From: Rhodobacterales bacterium
Lineage (GTDB): Bacteria > Myxococcota_A > UBA796 > GCA-2862545
NCBI GenBank assembly: GCA_009936995.1
Contig: JAACDH010000250.1
Span: forward strand, 1-39,561
Length of the DNA stretch: 39,561 nucleotides
Direction: 5' to 3'
Part shown: positions 7,722 to 16,166 of the stretch, piece after piece
Numbering within the stretch: the first letter of the stretch is position 1
Layout: each line of letters starts with the position of its first letter
Notes under the pieces: model-generated
Seen by the model: the letters and a program-made list of their open reading frames with translations, nothing else
Told to the model about the DNA's origin: nothing
Databases searched by the model: none
Made by a program: the position numbers and the translations under genes

Positions 7722-8324
7722 TCAGGGTTCGCCCATCAGGTCTTTGAGGAAGGCCGCGTCTTCGTCGGACAAGTCGAACTCCGCCGCCACGCCGTCGGTG
7801 TCGAAGTCGGCGTCCGTGGAGACCTGGGGCTCGACCGGCTCGGACTCCATGACCGTGCTCTCGGGCGGGGAGCGTCGGCAGGGGGCTAGTTCGATCCACG
7901 GGAAGGCGCGGGCCATGCGGATGCGCTCGTCGCAGCTGAGCTCGAGGAGGACGTCTGAGGTGGGGGCCATGGCCACCACTCGGTCGCCGCGCATGTGGAC
8001 TTGCAGCTCGGTGCCGGGATCGCAGGGGCAGGTGGCCTCGATTTGCTCGTTGCCCTTCCACGCCGTGCCCACCACCACGGCGCCCGGCGGAATCGGGGCG
8101 CGGGAGCGGAGCTCGACGGTGCTCACCATCGGCTGACCGAGATCGCCGTGGATGGGCAACAGGAGCTGGGTGCCCAGGGGCTCGCCGGCGCGGTGGTGTA
8201 GCTGAACCGTGACCCCTTGGACTGAGGCCAGGCCCGGAACCGCGGGGGCCAGCACGACGCTGACGTACACCCGCTCGGGCTGGCGTTCTTCGAGTCGGAG
8301 TTCGAAGTGTAGATTCAGCGCCAT
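7722..8324 (-). CDS. Hypothetical protein with acidic C-terminal tail
   Basis: The 200-residue product starts MALNLHFELRLEERQPERVYVSVVLAP. The first 150 residues look like a beta-rich domain with a CPCD motif near residue 98. The last 45 residues are strongly acidic and end in a short amphipathic helix (DLSDEDAAFLKDLMGEP), a layout often seen in partner-binding tails. It has no signal peptide or membrane segment, so it is probably cytoplasmic. It diverges from the GDPD lipoprotein with only 50 bp between starts and may be co-transcribed with the short gene at 7418-7651. I do not recognise the family. Confidence 0.65.
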   Translation of the reverse strand: MALNLHFELRLEERQPERVYVSVVLAPAVPGLASVQGVTVQLHHRAGEPLGTQLLLPIHGDLGQPMVSTVELRSRAPIPPGAVVVGTAWKGNEQIEATCPCDPGTELQVHMRGDRVVAMAPTSDVLLELSCDERIRMARAFPWIELAPCRRSPPESTVMESEPVEPQVSTDADFDTDGVAAEFDLSDEDAAFLKDLMGEP

Positions 8325-8374
8325 CAGACCGGCCTCGGTTGGACTATGCTGCGGAAGATTACGAAGGAGACGCC

Positions 8375-9265
8375 GTGCATTGGGGACTGGCCCTGTGGGT
8401 GCTTGGGGGATGCATGAACCCGGGCGCCGAAACGCTCATCGAAGCCCATCGCGCGGGCGCTGGCTACTGGCCGCCCAACTCGCGCAGTGCGGTGTTGGGC
8501 ACCATTTCCGCCGACTTCGACGGGATAGAGATCGACCTGGCGCTGGCCGCCGATGGTGTGCCGGTGTTGCATCATGACCCGTTCTTGAGTCCCGAACACT
8601 GCACCGTCAAGGACGGCGGCGAACTCAACCAGCGGATTCGAATCGACGAGGTGGAATCCACGGTGCTCTTCGAAGAGTATTTATGTGGTGGAACGCCGAA
8701 TATAGACTTCCCAAACGCCGAAGTGTTTTCCGACCCTATCATCTCATTTGATGAGGTATTAACTGCGTTGATCGAAGCAAACCCCGATCTCCGCGTGCAC
8801 CTCGACGTGAAGTACGAAGAGGGCTGGACGCTACCCGCCGCCGACTTCGCCGAGCAAATCTTAGCCCGCTGGTGGGCGGCCGACCTGCCTCAACCCATGG
8901 TGGTCAGCTGCAACACGGTGGCCTGCCTGACCGCCTTCGAGGACCACGGGCGACTGGCTGGACGCGACGTCTTCACGGTCCGAATCTACCCCTTCGCGGG
9001 TGTCGACAGCTCATCGGTGTCGGTGGGCTGAGGCGCCGAAGCCGACGCCCTGCTGGGCAAAGTCGACTACGTCGCCCTGGTCGACGAGTCCGGCTCCGAT
9101 GGCATCGCCGTCAACTTCGAAGTGGCCGAACGGCATCAGCTGGCCGCCGCTCAACAGGCCGGCCTCGAGACCTCCCTGTGGACAGTGAACGGCGCCGCCC
9201 TCGACTTTTACGCCGACTGGCCGGTCGACCTGTTGATCAGCGACCTACCCCCGTGGCGCCGATGA
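8375..9265 (+). pseudogene. Glycerophosphodiester phosphodiesterase-family lipoprotein interrupted by an in-frame TGA
   Basis: GDPD enzymes hydrolyse glycerophosphodiesters to glycerol-3-phosphate and an alcohol. The GTG at 8375 follows AAGGAG and gives a signal peptide ending in the lipobox LGGC (Cys 13). The catalytic pattern is present: HR at 25-26, E-I-D at 52-54 and HHD at 66-68; the usual PEN is PPN here. TGA at 9029-9031 stops the frame, but the same frame continues for 77 codons and encodes a canonical GDPD end, including SLWTVNGAALD and VDLLISDLPP, then stops at 9263-9265. The second stop overlaps the next gene's start (ATGA), as expected for the intact gene. A TGG-to-TGA change (Gly-Trp-Gly) is the simplest explanation. 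Sequencing error, recent nonsense mutation or readthrough cannot be separated here. Confidence 0.8.
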
Positions 9266-9729
9266 TCACCTTGTGGCTGTCTATGGTCTTGGCCCGTCCG
9301 CTTGCCTTCGATCGGGTGGATGTGCTGTCCGAGGCGTCGCCCACCTGGCTCCACGACGAGCTACCGCGCCGCAGTACGTCGGGGCGGTTTGTAGCGGTTC
9401 GCTTTATCGAGCAGGTCCAGCCGGTGCTGGCGCTCCCCGTCGAGGGCCTAGAGCTCGGCTTCTCGCTTCGCAGTCAGGTGCTTCGCTACGAGAGCGCTGT
9501 GAACGATGACTGGTCGGTGAACGGTGGGCTGCTGCTGGGCGCGCTGCTGCCCAATGGCCTCTCGGTGGGGACCAGCTGGCGACCCTCTAAGGTACGGATC
9601 GGCGCGTCGCTGTCGCTGGTGACCACCGCCAACTGGAATCGACCGGCTTGGGCGGCGCCACGGCTGCTGCCGGGGGTGGGCATCGGCTTGGGTCGAGATG
9701 TGCGACCGACCGCCGTGTGGATGAAGTAG
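9262..9729 (+). CDS. Exported hypothetical protein, possible outer-membrane beta-barrel
   Basis: The 155-residue product begins MITLWLSMVLARPLA, a signal-peptide-like segment. The rest alternates short hydrophobic and polar stretches ending in small and aromatic residues (for example GLELGFSLRSQVLRYES and GLSVGTSWRPSKVRIGASL), which resembles the strands of a small outer-membrane barrel. No family was recognised. Its ATG overlaps the final stop of the interrupted GDPD gene, so the two were evidently translationally coupled. It may be involved in lipid or envelope handling with GDPD, but this is only guilt by association. Confidence 0.6.
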   Translation: MITLWLSMVLARPLAFDRVDVLSEASPTWLHDELPRRSTSGRFVAVRFIEQVQPVLALPVEGLELGFSLRSQVLRYESAVNDDWSVNGGLLLGALLPNGLSVGTSWRPSKVRIGASLSLVTTANWNRPAWAAPRLLPGVGIGLGRDVRPTAVWMK

Positions 9730-9865
9730 TTCGCTTCGGCTGAACCCGGACAAAAAACCGATAATCCCCACGACGTGGTGTTCTTGGTGCTGTCCTACGC
9801 AGGTCAGAGGCGTCGCGATGATCGGCTGCTGGGCGCACGGACACAATTTTTGACGGTCGTGGCGC

Positions 9866-9894
9866 TTGTCGATGTGGGTTAATGCGCGCACACT
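9866..9894 (+). promoter_or_regulatory. Candidate promoter for metallopeptidase gene, leaderless geometry
   Basis: TTGTCG at 9866-9871 and CACACT at 9889-9894 are separated by 17 bp. The expected transcription start coincides with the ATG at 9902, and no Shine-Dalgarno sequence is visible before that codon. Confidence 0.35.
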
Positions 9895-9901
9895 TTGGGT
9901 C

Positions 9902-10966
9902 ATGTGCAACGGGTACTTCCAACTTCGCGCGATGATCATGGCCCTCTTCTTTTGGCTGGCCACCGCTTCGCCCGCCCTCGCCCTTCCCAACGCATCGGTG
10001 GGCGTCGACACCGCTCCGGTGGTGGAGTCGCGGATGGATGTTCCCGCCGCGCCTGCGGAGTGGAATACGGTCTCTGGGCCCTACATTCGCGTTCACGGTC
10101 ACCCAGACGAGTACCGCACGCTGCTTCGCCTGTCCCAGCACGCTTCTGACACGCTGCCCGAGCTGGCGTCTACCCTGAACGTGCCCATCGGCGACACCAT
10201 CCACATCTTCGTCACCAACTCCGACGCTCAGTTTCGCAAGATGCAGCCTGGCAACGCGCCCCAGTGGGCAGACGCCGTCGCGTATCCAGCCCTAGGGGTC
10301 ATCTACTTGCGGGCTCCAAAGGTCCGTGGTGGCCAGGCTAAACCGCTCACCCAGGTGCTCGACCACGAGCTGGTGCACATCGTGTTGGGCCGCGCCTTCT
10401 ATCCGCAGCCTACCCCTCACTGGCTCCAAGAGGGCGTCGCCCAGGTCATGGCGCACGAATACACGCCCGACACCGCCAAAGAGCTGGCGTCCGGGATGTG
10501 GGGCGGCGGCCTGCTAAGCCTCGACGAGGTCACCGGCGCGTTCCCGGCCGATCCCAGTCGGGCGCGCCTAGCCTACGCTCAGTCCGCCGACTTTGTGGCC
10601 TTCCTACAGCGGAACCACGGCGATCGGGCCCTCGACGTACTCATCCACGAGCTCGCTGCATTGGGTAGCATCGAGATGGCCATCCGTCGGGCCACGGGGC
10701 AGACCCTCGCCGAGGTCGACGCCGAGTGGCGACAGGGCCTGCAGACTGGGTTCCCGCTCGCTTTTACCGTCATCACCAACCCCGACGTTTGGTTTGGGTT
10801 CACCGGCCTGGCTCTTTTGGTGGGTGGGGTCATGCGCCGCCGACAGTTCCGTCGCCGTATGGTTGAGATGGAGGCTCAAGAGAAGCTCGTCGATGACCTG
10901 TTGGAGCAGTTCCGAGCCGAGTCGGCGCAAGCAGAATCACCGGGCTGGGTGCGTTCCGGCTACTGA
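9902..10966 (+). CDS. Membrane-anchored gluzincin metallopeptidase (peptidase MA-like)
   Basis: A predicted zinc protease acting outside the cytoplasmic membrane. An N-terminal signal sequence ends near ATASPALA. The HExxH motif HELVH is at residues 155-159, and WLQEGVA about 20 residues later supplies the probable third ligand Glu of gluzincins. A C-terminal hydrophobic helix (WFGFTGLALLVGG) followed by RRRQFRRR looks like a stop-transfer anchor with a cytoplasmic coiled tail. The layout fits the peptidase MA-like family; the substrate is unknown. ATG at 9902 was chosen because a -10-like CACACT lies just upstream and no ribosome site favours another codon; ATG 9932 and 9938 are alternatives. 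The GT-C gene follows 38 bp later. Confidence 0.8.
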   Translation: MCNGYFQLRAMIMALFFWLATASPALALPNASVGVDTAPVVESRMDVPAAPAEWNTVSGPYIRVHGHPDEYRTLLRLSQHASDTLPELASTLNVPIGDTIHIFVTNSDAQFRKMQPGNAPQWADAVAYPALGVIYLRAPKVRGGQAKPLTQVLDHELVHIVLGRAFYPQPTPHWLQEGVAQVMAHEYTPDTAKELASGMWGGGLLSLDEVTGAFPADPSRARLAYAQSADFVAFLQRNHGDRALDVLIHELAALGSIEMAIRRATGQTLAEVDAEWRQGLQTGFPLAFTVITNPDVWFGFTGLALLVGGVMRRRQFRRRMVEMEAQEKLVDDLLEQFRAESAQAESPGWVRSGY

Positions 10967-11004
10967 AGCGCTACACGGGTTGGGAATGACTCGGGGCGTC
11001 TGAA

Positions 11005-12390
11005 ATGGCTGCGCAAGACTGGCGGAAAGACCGCGTGCTCACAGCGGCACTTCTGGTGGCCCTGCTGCTTAGAATTGTTCCGATTATCGTGTTCCCCCAA
11101 AGCGATTGCGTCCGCGACGAGTGCATTTACCGGATGCTCGCCACCGGCATCATCGAAGGCGAAGGGCTCAACCTCACCTCGAAGGGTTGGCTCGCCGCGC
11201 CCGGGTATCCGTACGCGCTAGCGCTCATGAAGAGCGTCTTTGGACTGTTCTGGTCAATTAAATTTGTCCAGATCGCCCTGTCATTGGTCAGCGTGGTCAC
11301 CCTGTACAAGATCGCCGAGATCGTCGACGACCTAAAGACCGCGCGGGTTGCCGCATGGCTGTTCGCTGTGCACCCCACCTTGGCGTACTTCACCAACACG
11401 ATGTGGATCGAGACCCTCTACATCTTCCTGATTCTGTGGGCCGTGTACTTCGTACTTCGGGCCCGCGAAACAGGGGACTGGCGTTGGGGCGCTGGCGTGG
11501 GCTTGTCCTTGGGCATCGCTACGCTGTTCCGCGGCATGGCCACCTACTTGCCGCCCATCTTTCTGCTGGCCATCCTCTGGCCCGGCGACGGCAAGGCCTT
11601 CTTCGCCGGCGTCAAAGGCAGCGTCACCCGTCGCTGGAAGATCGCCATCGCCATGGTCGCGGCGGTGGTGCTCTCGATCGCGCCGTACTCAATCCATGGC
11701 TCCCAGAAGTACGGTGGCTTCATGGTCACCGACGCCACGGTCGGCCATGTGCTGTTCTTGGGCAACAACGACTTCCCGCCGCTCACGTTCGATTACGGCA
11801 ATGGCATGCTGTCGGGGCCGATCTTCGCGCGCTACCTGCGCTTGGGCCGCCGTCCCTGCGATCGCACCGAGCCAGCAGTGCAGTCCAGCAAGTGCGAAGT
11901 GGAAAAAGCCGTCGACTGGATCAAAGAGAACCCCGACAAGTTTGTGGGTCGGATCCCTATGCGCCTAGCGCAGCTGCTGAACCCCAATAGCTTCTTCACC
12001 CGGGCCATTCGCTGGGGTTATTGGTCGCCGATTCCGTGGTGGTTCAAGGAGTTCCTGGTCACCTTCATCATCTTCAGCTCGGCGCTGGTGACGGTTGGTG
12101 GAACAGTTGGAGCGTTTGCGCGCGCAAAGGGCGCGTATGGCGTCATGGCTGTGGGCACAGTGCTGTACACATTAGCCACCATTTGCCTCATGTACGGCAT
12201 GACGCGCTTCCGATTGCCGCTGGTTCCCCTGTGGATTGTGTACTTGGCTTCAGTCATGGCTCATCCGGTGCAGATCAAAGCCGCTCTTTCGGCCAGCACA
12301 CCTCGTGCGGCTTCTCTTCTGCTGGTGATTCCCATGCTGCTTGTCCTGATGGCTTGGTATTTGCCTACTGGCTATCCGATGTTCTGGTAG
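11005..12390 (+). CDS. Multi-pass membrane glycosyltransferase, GT-C fold (GT39/PMT-like)
   Basis: This 461-residue membrane protein has about ten hydrophobic helices. After the first helix comes a periplasmic loop with an acidic pair in RDECIY, as in polyprenyl-phosphate-sugar-dependent GT-C enzymes of the dolichyl-phosphate-mannose protein mannosyltransferase (PMT/ArnT-like) superfamily. Motifs such as LAAPGYPYALALM and AAWLFAVHPTLAYFTNTMWIETLYI are typical of the group. A loop from about residue 250 to 330 contains two Cys (RRPCDRTE and SSKCEVE). It probably transfers a sugar from a lipid carrier to an envelope acceptor. Acceptor and donor cannot be told. The ATG at 11005 has only a weak upstream GGGG. 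Confidence 0.82.
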   Translation: MAAQDWRKDRVLTAALLVALLLRIVPIIVFPQSDCVRDECIYRMLATGIIEGEGLNLTSKGWLAAPGYPYALALMKSVFGLFWSIKFVQIALSLVSVVTLYKIAEIVDDLKTARVAAWLFAVHPTLAYFTNTMWIETLYIFLILWAVYFVLRARETGDWRWGAGVGLSLGIATLFRGMATYLPPIFLLAILWPGDGKAFFAGVKGSVTRRWKIAIAMVAAVVLSIAPYSIHGSQKYGGFMVTDATVGHVLFLGNNDFPPLTFDYGNGMLSGPIFARYLRLGRRPCDRTEPAVQSSKCEVEKAVDWIKENPDKFVGRIPMRLAQLLNPNSFFTRAIRWGYWSPIPWWFKEFLVTFIIFSSALVTVGGTVGAFARAKGAYGVMAVGTVLYTLATICLMYGMTRFRLPLVPLWIVYLASVMAHPVQIKAALSASTPRAASLLLVIPMLLVLMAWYLPTGYPMFW

Positions 12391-12436
12391 CGACGTGGGG
12401 CACCCAAAGCTGCTACATTGCGCCCCTGGAGGTTGA

Positions 12437-13048
12437 ATGCGGTACGCCGGAATCCTGATGGTCGTGCTCATAGGCTGCAACCCGGTCACCCCGTCCGGTG
12501 CCCTGCTCGAACCCGTGCAGCTCGTTCCCACCGTGACCACAGCTCCGGTTGTGGCGGTTGATGGCGACGAAGAGGCTCCGGTGGGGGTTCAAGACGGTTT
12601 CGACTTCGACGCGGAAGCGGGCGAAGAAGAAGCGGATGCAGCCGAAGCCCTCACTGATCTCGAGCTTCAGGCCAAGCTCTTGGGGGTCGATCCCCGCACG
12701 CTGGCTCAGCCTGAGCCCGTCGCCGCCACCCCCGTTACACCGTCTGTGGTGGTCCAAACCGCCGCCCCCATTCCCGATTGGAACCCCGAAGCGCCGCTCG
12801 AGGCCGCGTGGGGCATCCGGCTTATCTCTACGCTGCACGAAGTACAGCCGCCCCGTGCGGTGATCGCGCTTCCCAGCGGCGAGGAGGTGGTGGTTCAGCC
12901 CGGAACCATGCTGCCCGACGCCCACTTGGTGATCATCGCCATCGGCAAGACCGCCATTCAGGTCGCCCGGGTCACGCCCCAGGGTTTCTACGCGAAGATC
13001 GAGACCGAGACCGTGGCGTCTCTGTTTGCGCCGGCTGCTGTTCCGTAG
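12437..13048 (+). CDS. Lipoprotein with PilP/GspC-like C-terminal domain
   Basis: The 203-residue product starts MRYAGILMVVLIGC, a clear signal peptide with lipobox LIGC (Cys 14), preceded by GGAGG at good spacing. A long low-complexity Pro/Val/Glu-rich region runs to about residue 110. The C-terminal 70 residues form a small beta domain (around LPSGEEVVVQPG and VIIAIGKTAIQVARV) that resembles the periplasmic domains of PilP and GspC family proteins, where short beta-strands bind secretin partners. That resemblance is from pattern only. No other pilus or secretion gene lies in this window. A GCTACATTGCGC element at 12412-12423 could be the -10 region. Confidence 0.65.
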   Translation: MRYAGILMVVLIGCNPVTPSGALLEPVQLVPTVTTAPVVAVDGDEEAPVGVQDGFDFDAEAGEEEADAAEALTDLELQAKLLGVDPRTLAQPEPVAATPVTPSVVVQTAAPIPDWNPEAPLEAAWGIRLISTLHEVQPPRAVIALPSGEEVVVQPGTMLPDAHLVIIAIGKTAIQVARVTPQGFYAKIETETVASLFAPAAVP

Positions 13049-13166
13049 GCCTTCGACGGCGGTGACAGACGTCGACGGACGTCACCACAGGGTTAGACCC
13101 TTGAACGCGCAAACCTGGGTAATCCCGTTGGATCGATCCGTGCTTTGACCCCGAATGGAGGGTGTC

Positions 13167-15377
13167 ATGGTGGTGCTTTGGTGTGCGGCGGTGGTGGTCG
13201 GGGTGGCGCTGAAGCCGTGGGTGTTCGTGGGGTGGCCGCTCGGTTTACTCCTGTCGGGCCTGTCGGTCGGTTGGGCGGCGACGTGCATCGGAAAAGTTCG
13301 GTTCTGGACGCGACCCTGCTGGGCGGCGTCGGGTGTGTTGTTGGGCGTCTGGCTCGCCGGCCTCACCCCTGTGGGACCGGTCTTGGAGGGGCCGGTTGTG
13401 CTGCGCGGGGTGATGGCTGGGGCGCCTTCAGGGTTCACGTCCGACGTTCGGTTGGGGCAGTGGGCCCGTCCAGGTGAGCCTTGGACCAAGGCCGACGGTC
13501 GGGTTCGGGTGCGCTTCGCGGATGCACCGCCTCCCCCGGGGACCGCGGTGCTTATCTTCGGAGCCGCGCGGGATGTGGCCGATCAATCCTGGCTGCCGGG
13601 GTCTCCAGACCCCGTTCGCGCCGCCCATCGGGTGGGCATCCAAACCCAGGTGCGGGCCCGGTCTGTTCGGGGGTTTGGCGGCGAGCGAGCGGGCTGCGAG
13701 CTCCCCGATGTTACCGGCGTTCTCTGTGCCATCGGCCAGGGGGACCGCACCCACCTCGACCCCGACATCCAGCGGCTGCTCCGACGAACCGGGACCGCGC
13801 ACCTGCTGGCCATCAGCGGCTTTCACGTGGGCACGGTCGCGCTGATCATCGGCAGCTTGGGCCGCCTGCTGCTCCGACCGATCGGGCTCCTCCGACCGGG
13901 GGGCGTGTTGCCGGCGGCTCACTGGTGGATCGGCGCCCTCGCTGCAGTGGTCTACTGCGTGTTGGCGGGCTCTCCCGTGAGCGCGCAGCGGGCCACGCTG
14001 CTGGTGGTCGGCGTCGCCATCGCCCGCAGCCGAGGGGCCTCGGTCCGACCGCTGGGTCTGCTTGGGTTGGCGGCGCTGGGGGTGGTCGGCTTAGATCCGG
14101 GGGCGGTGGCTACGGCTGGATTCCAGCTGTCCTTCGGCGCCGTGTTGGGTATTTTACAGGTGACACCGCGACTTGCGAGGCTGATTCCACACGATCTTCC
14201 GCGTCCATTGCCCTGGCTTATCTCCGCCATCCTCACCACCACCGGCGCCACCATCGGGACGCTTCCAGCCGTGGCCTGGTGGTTTCAGACGCTCTCACCG
14301 ACGTCGCCCATCGCCAATTTACTCGCTCTGCCGTGGGCCGCCTTTACCATCGTTCCTTGCGCGGTGATGGCCCTCACCCTGCCGGATCCGTTCGGAAGCT
14401 GGTCGTGTACCTTCGGAACCGCAGCGGTGCAGGCCCTGGTCTGGGCGCTCACCCCGCTGTCGGTCGACCCCTGGACACCGGCCGTGGGGCCCGCGGGTGC
14501 CCTTGTCTTGTTGGCGCCATTGGTCTTCCCCAAACGACTGCTCACCGCCGGCTTGGTCTGTTTCTTGGTCCTCTCTGCCCAGACGCGGGCCACCGTCGAC
14601 CGGGTGCGCTTCCTCGACGTAGGCCAGGGAGACGCCGCGCTCATAGAGGGCGTCGATGGGCGACGGATCTTGGTCGATGGCGGTCCGTCTGAACAAGCGG
14701 TGTCGAATTGGCTGCGACGGGAGGGCATTCACCGGCTGGACATCGTCGCAGCGACCCATGACCAGAAGGATCATATTCACGGGCTCTCAGCAGTGCTGCG
14801 CACATTTGAGGTAGGTGCCCTCTGGGTCTCCGAGCCCAACACGGAGATTGAACAGCTGGCGCGTAGCCTGAACATCCCCGTGGTCGCGTTACCCGACACC
14901 GTTCAAGCGCTGTCGTCCAGTGAGAACCCCAACGATCGCTCCCTTGCTTGGACCGAGGTGGGGGTGTTGTTCACCGGAGACCTAGAACGTGAGGGCGAAG
15001 CGGCGCTGGTGGCTCGGTTGTCGCCGGTCCCCGTGCTGAAGGCGCCCCATCACGGCTCGCGGACCTCTTCGTCCGAGGCCTTATTGTGGGCGGCCATGCC
15101 CAAGGTCGCCGTGGTGAGTGCCGGGCGTCACAACCGCTTTGGTCATCCCCATGCCGACGTCCTCGATCGCTATCAGCGCCATGGGGTGCCGGTGTATCGG
15201 ACCGATCTACTGGGCACCCTCGAGGTCCGCGTAGAGAACCAGCAGGTTCGGATCCGCGGGGCTCGGGCGGGTAGAGGTGTGGACCCGTGGACGATTTACA
15301 CCTTGGAGGACGCCTGGCGGGAGCCGACCGCGAACAAAGCCATCGCCACCAACACCATCATTAGGGAGATGCCTTGA
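13167..15377 (+). CDS. comEC: DNA internalisation channel ComEC/Rec2
   Basis: ComEC forms the inner-membrane channel for single-stranded DNA uptake in natural transformation. The first 120 residues include several hydrophobic helices, a DUF4131-like region follows, and the competence domain carries AISGFHVG near residue 220 with many transmembrane helices. The C-terminal 240 residues are a metallo-beta-lactamase-type domain with FLDVGQGDAALI, then ATHDQKDHIHGL as the metal motif and LKAPHHGSRTSS. The ATG at 13167 is preferred to that at 13155 because GGAGG precedes it by 5 bases. The length of 736 is usual. The last 82 bp overlap the convergent lgt gene. No other competence gene is present here. 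Confidence 0.93.
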   Translation: MVVLWCAAVVVGVALKPWVFVGWPLGLLLSGLSVGWAATCIGKVRFWTRPCWAASGVLLGVWLAGLTPVGPVLEGPVVLRGVMAGAPSGFTSDVRLGQWARPGEPWTKADGRVRVRFADAPPPPGTAVLIFGAARDVADQSWLPGSPDPVRAAHRVGIQTQVRARSVRGFGGERAGCELPDVTGVLCAIGQGDRTHLDPDIQRLLRRTGTAHLLAISGFHVGTVALIIGSLGRLLLRPIGLLRPGGVLPAAHWWIGALAAVVYCVLAGSPVSAQRATLLVVGVAIARSRGASVRPLGLLGLAALGVVGLDPGAVATAGFQLSFGAVLGILQVTPRLARLIPHDLPRPLPWLISAILTTTGATIGTLPAVAWWFQTLSPTSPIANLLALPWAAFTIVPCAVMALTLPDPFGSWSCTFGTAAVQALVWALTPLSVDPWTPAVGPAGALVLLAPLVFPKRLLTAGLVCFLVLSAQTRATVDRVRFLDVGQGDAALIEGVDGRRILVDGGPSEQAVSNWLRREGIHRLDIVAATHDQKDHIHGLSAVLRTFEVGALWVSEPNTEIEQLARSLNIPVVALPDTVQALSSSENPNDRSLAWTEVGVLFTGDLEREGEAALVARLSPVPVLKAPHHGSRTSSSEALLWAAMPKVAVVSAGRHNRFGHPHADVLDRYQRHGVPVYRTDLLGTLEVRVENQQVRIRGARAGRGVDPWTIYTLEDAWREPTANKAIATNTIIREMP

Positions 15378-16078
15378 GAGTAGGTGAGCAATGAGCCAAG
15401 CAGATCGGGCAGAAAGTAGCCGCGTTCGGCGTCCCCCCGGTACAGCTCGATGACCCAGCGACCGGCCGCGTAAAACAGCAGGTACAGCGCCATGATCTGG
15501 CCGTCGAACTGCTTCCTCGACCAGGCGATATTGGTGATCAAACCCACGACGAGCAGCCAGCCGGCTTCGTAGAGTTGGACGGGATGTAGGGCGATGTTCA
15601 GCGGGGCCACACCGTCGAGGTTGGTGTAGGTGACCGCCCACGGGGCGTCGCTGGGCAGGCCGTAGCAGCAGCCGGCCATGAGGCAGCCTATTCGGGTGAT
15701 GGCGTGGCCGATGGGCATGGCGGTCGCGAACACGTCCCAGGTGGCTAAAAACGGCATCTTCCGACGTCGCATATACCAGGAACCAAATGGGATTCCGACT
15801 AGGAGAGAGCCGTAGAAGACCAGTCCGCCGGCGCGCAGGTTGACCACGTCTCTCCAGCTGCCCATCAGCTCGGGTGTCTGCAACACGTAGACCAATCGTG
15901 CGCCCACCAGGGCCATGATTGACGTCCAGAAGATGAGATCGGCGAGGGCGTCGGTCTCGACTCCGATGGTTCTGGCCCGGCGAAGCGTCATGAACGCGAC
16001 CGTAAGAAAGCCGATGGCGCCCAAAAGGCCGTAGGCGTGGACGGAGATGCCGCCGATTTCGAATAGGATGGGGTGCAT
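15296..16078 (-). CDS. lgt: Prolipoprotein diacylglyceryl transferase Lgt
   Basis: Lgt transfers diacylglycerol from phosphatidylglycerol to the lipobox cysteine of prolipoproteins in the inner membrane. It is the first step for the many lipoproteins encoded in this window. The 260-residue protein has about seven hydrophobic helices, begins MHPILFEIGGISVHAYGLL, and contains GARLVYVL, RAGGLVFYGSLLVG, ITRIGCLMAGCCYG (the variant signature common in delta-type bacteria) and HPVQLYEA, followed by GRWVIELYRGD. The 3' end overlaps the convergent comEC by 82 bp. It diverges from ETF-QO with 88 bp between starts. Confidence 0.95.
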   Translation of the reverse strand: MHPILFEIGGISVHAYGLLGAIGFLTVAFMTLRRARTIGVETDALADLIFWTSIMALVGARLVYVLQTPELMGSWRDVVNLRAGGLVFYGSLLVGIPFGSWYMRRRKMPFLATWDVFATAMPIGHAITRIGCLMAGCCYGLPSDAPWAVTYTNLDGVAPLNIALHPVQLYEAGWLLVVGLITNIAWSRKQFDGQIMALYLLFYAAGRWVIELYRGDAERGYFLPDLLGSLLTYSQGISLMMVLVAMALFAVGSRQASSKV

Positions 16079-16166
16079 CGTGTGGTGCTCCGTCGAGGTT
16101 TCTAACCGGTGAATGTGTTAGCCGGAGGGTCTACGGGTGTATGCCCGAACGCCCAACGGAGGCCCT

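Noticed and set aside
9029-9060. Selenocysteine insertion at the TGA of the GDPD gene
   Set aside because: GDPD enzymes are not known selenoproteins, the hairpin after TGA is short, and a Trp codon change explains the data more simply. Left open only as a test.
13819-13834. parS-like tttcacgtgg in comEC
   Set aside because: The CACGTG core is present but flanks break the symmetry on one side.
13481-14692. Long open frame overlapping comEC in another frame
   Set aside because: Arg/Gly/Pro-rich shadow frame caused by high GC; comEC motifs occupy the true frame. The same applies to long antisense frames over mnmG, ETF-QO, the secreted PPGGG protein and the amidase.
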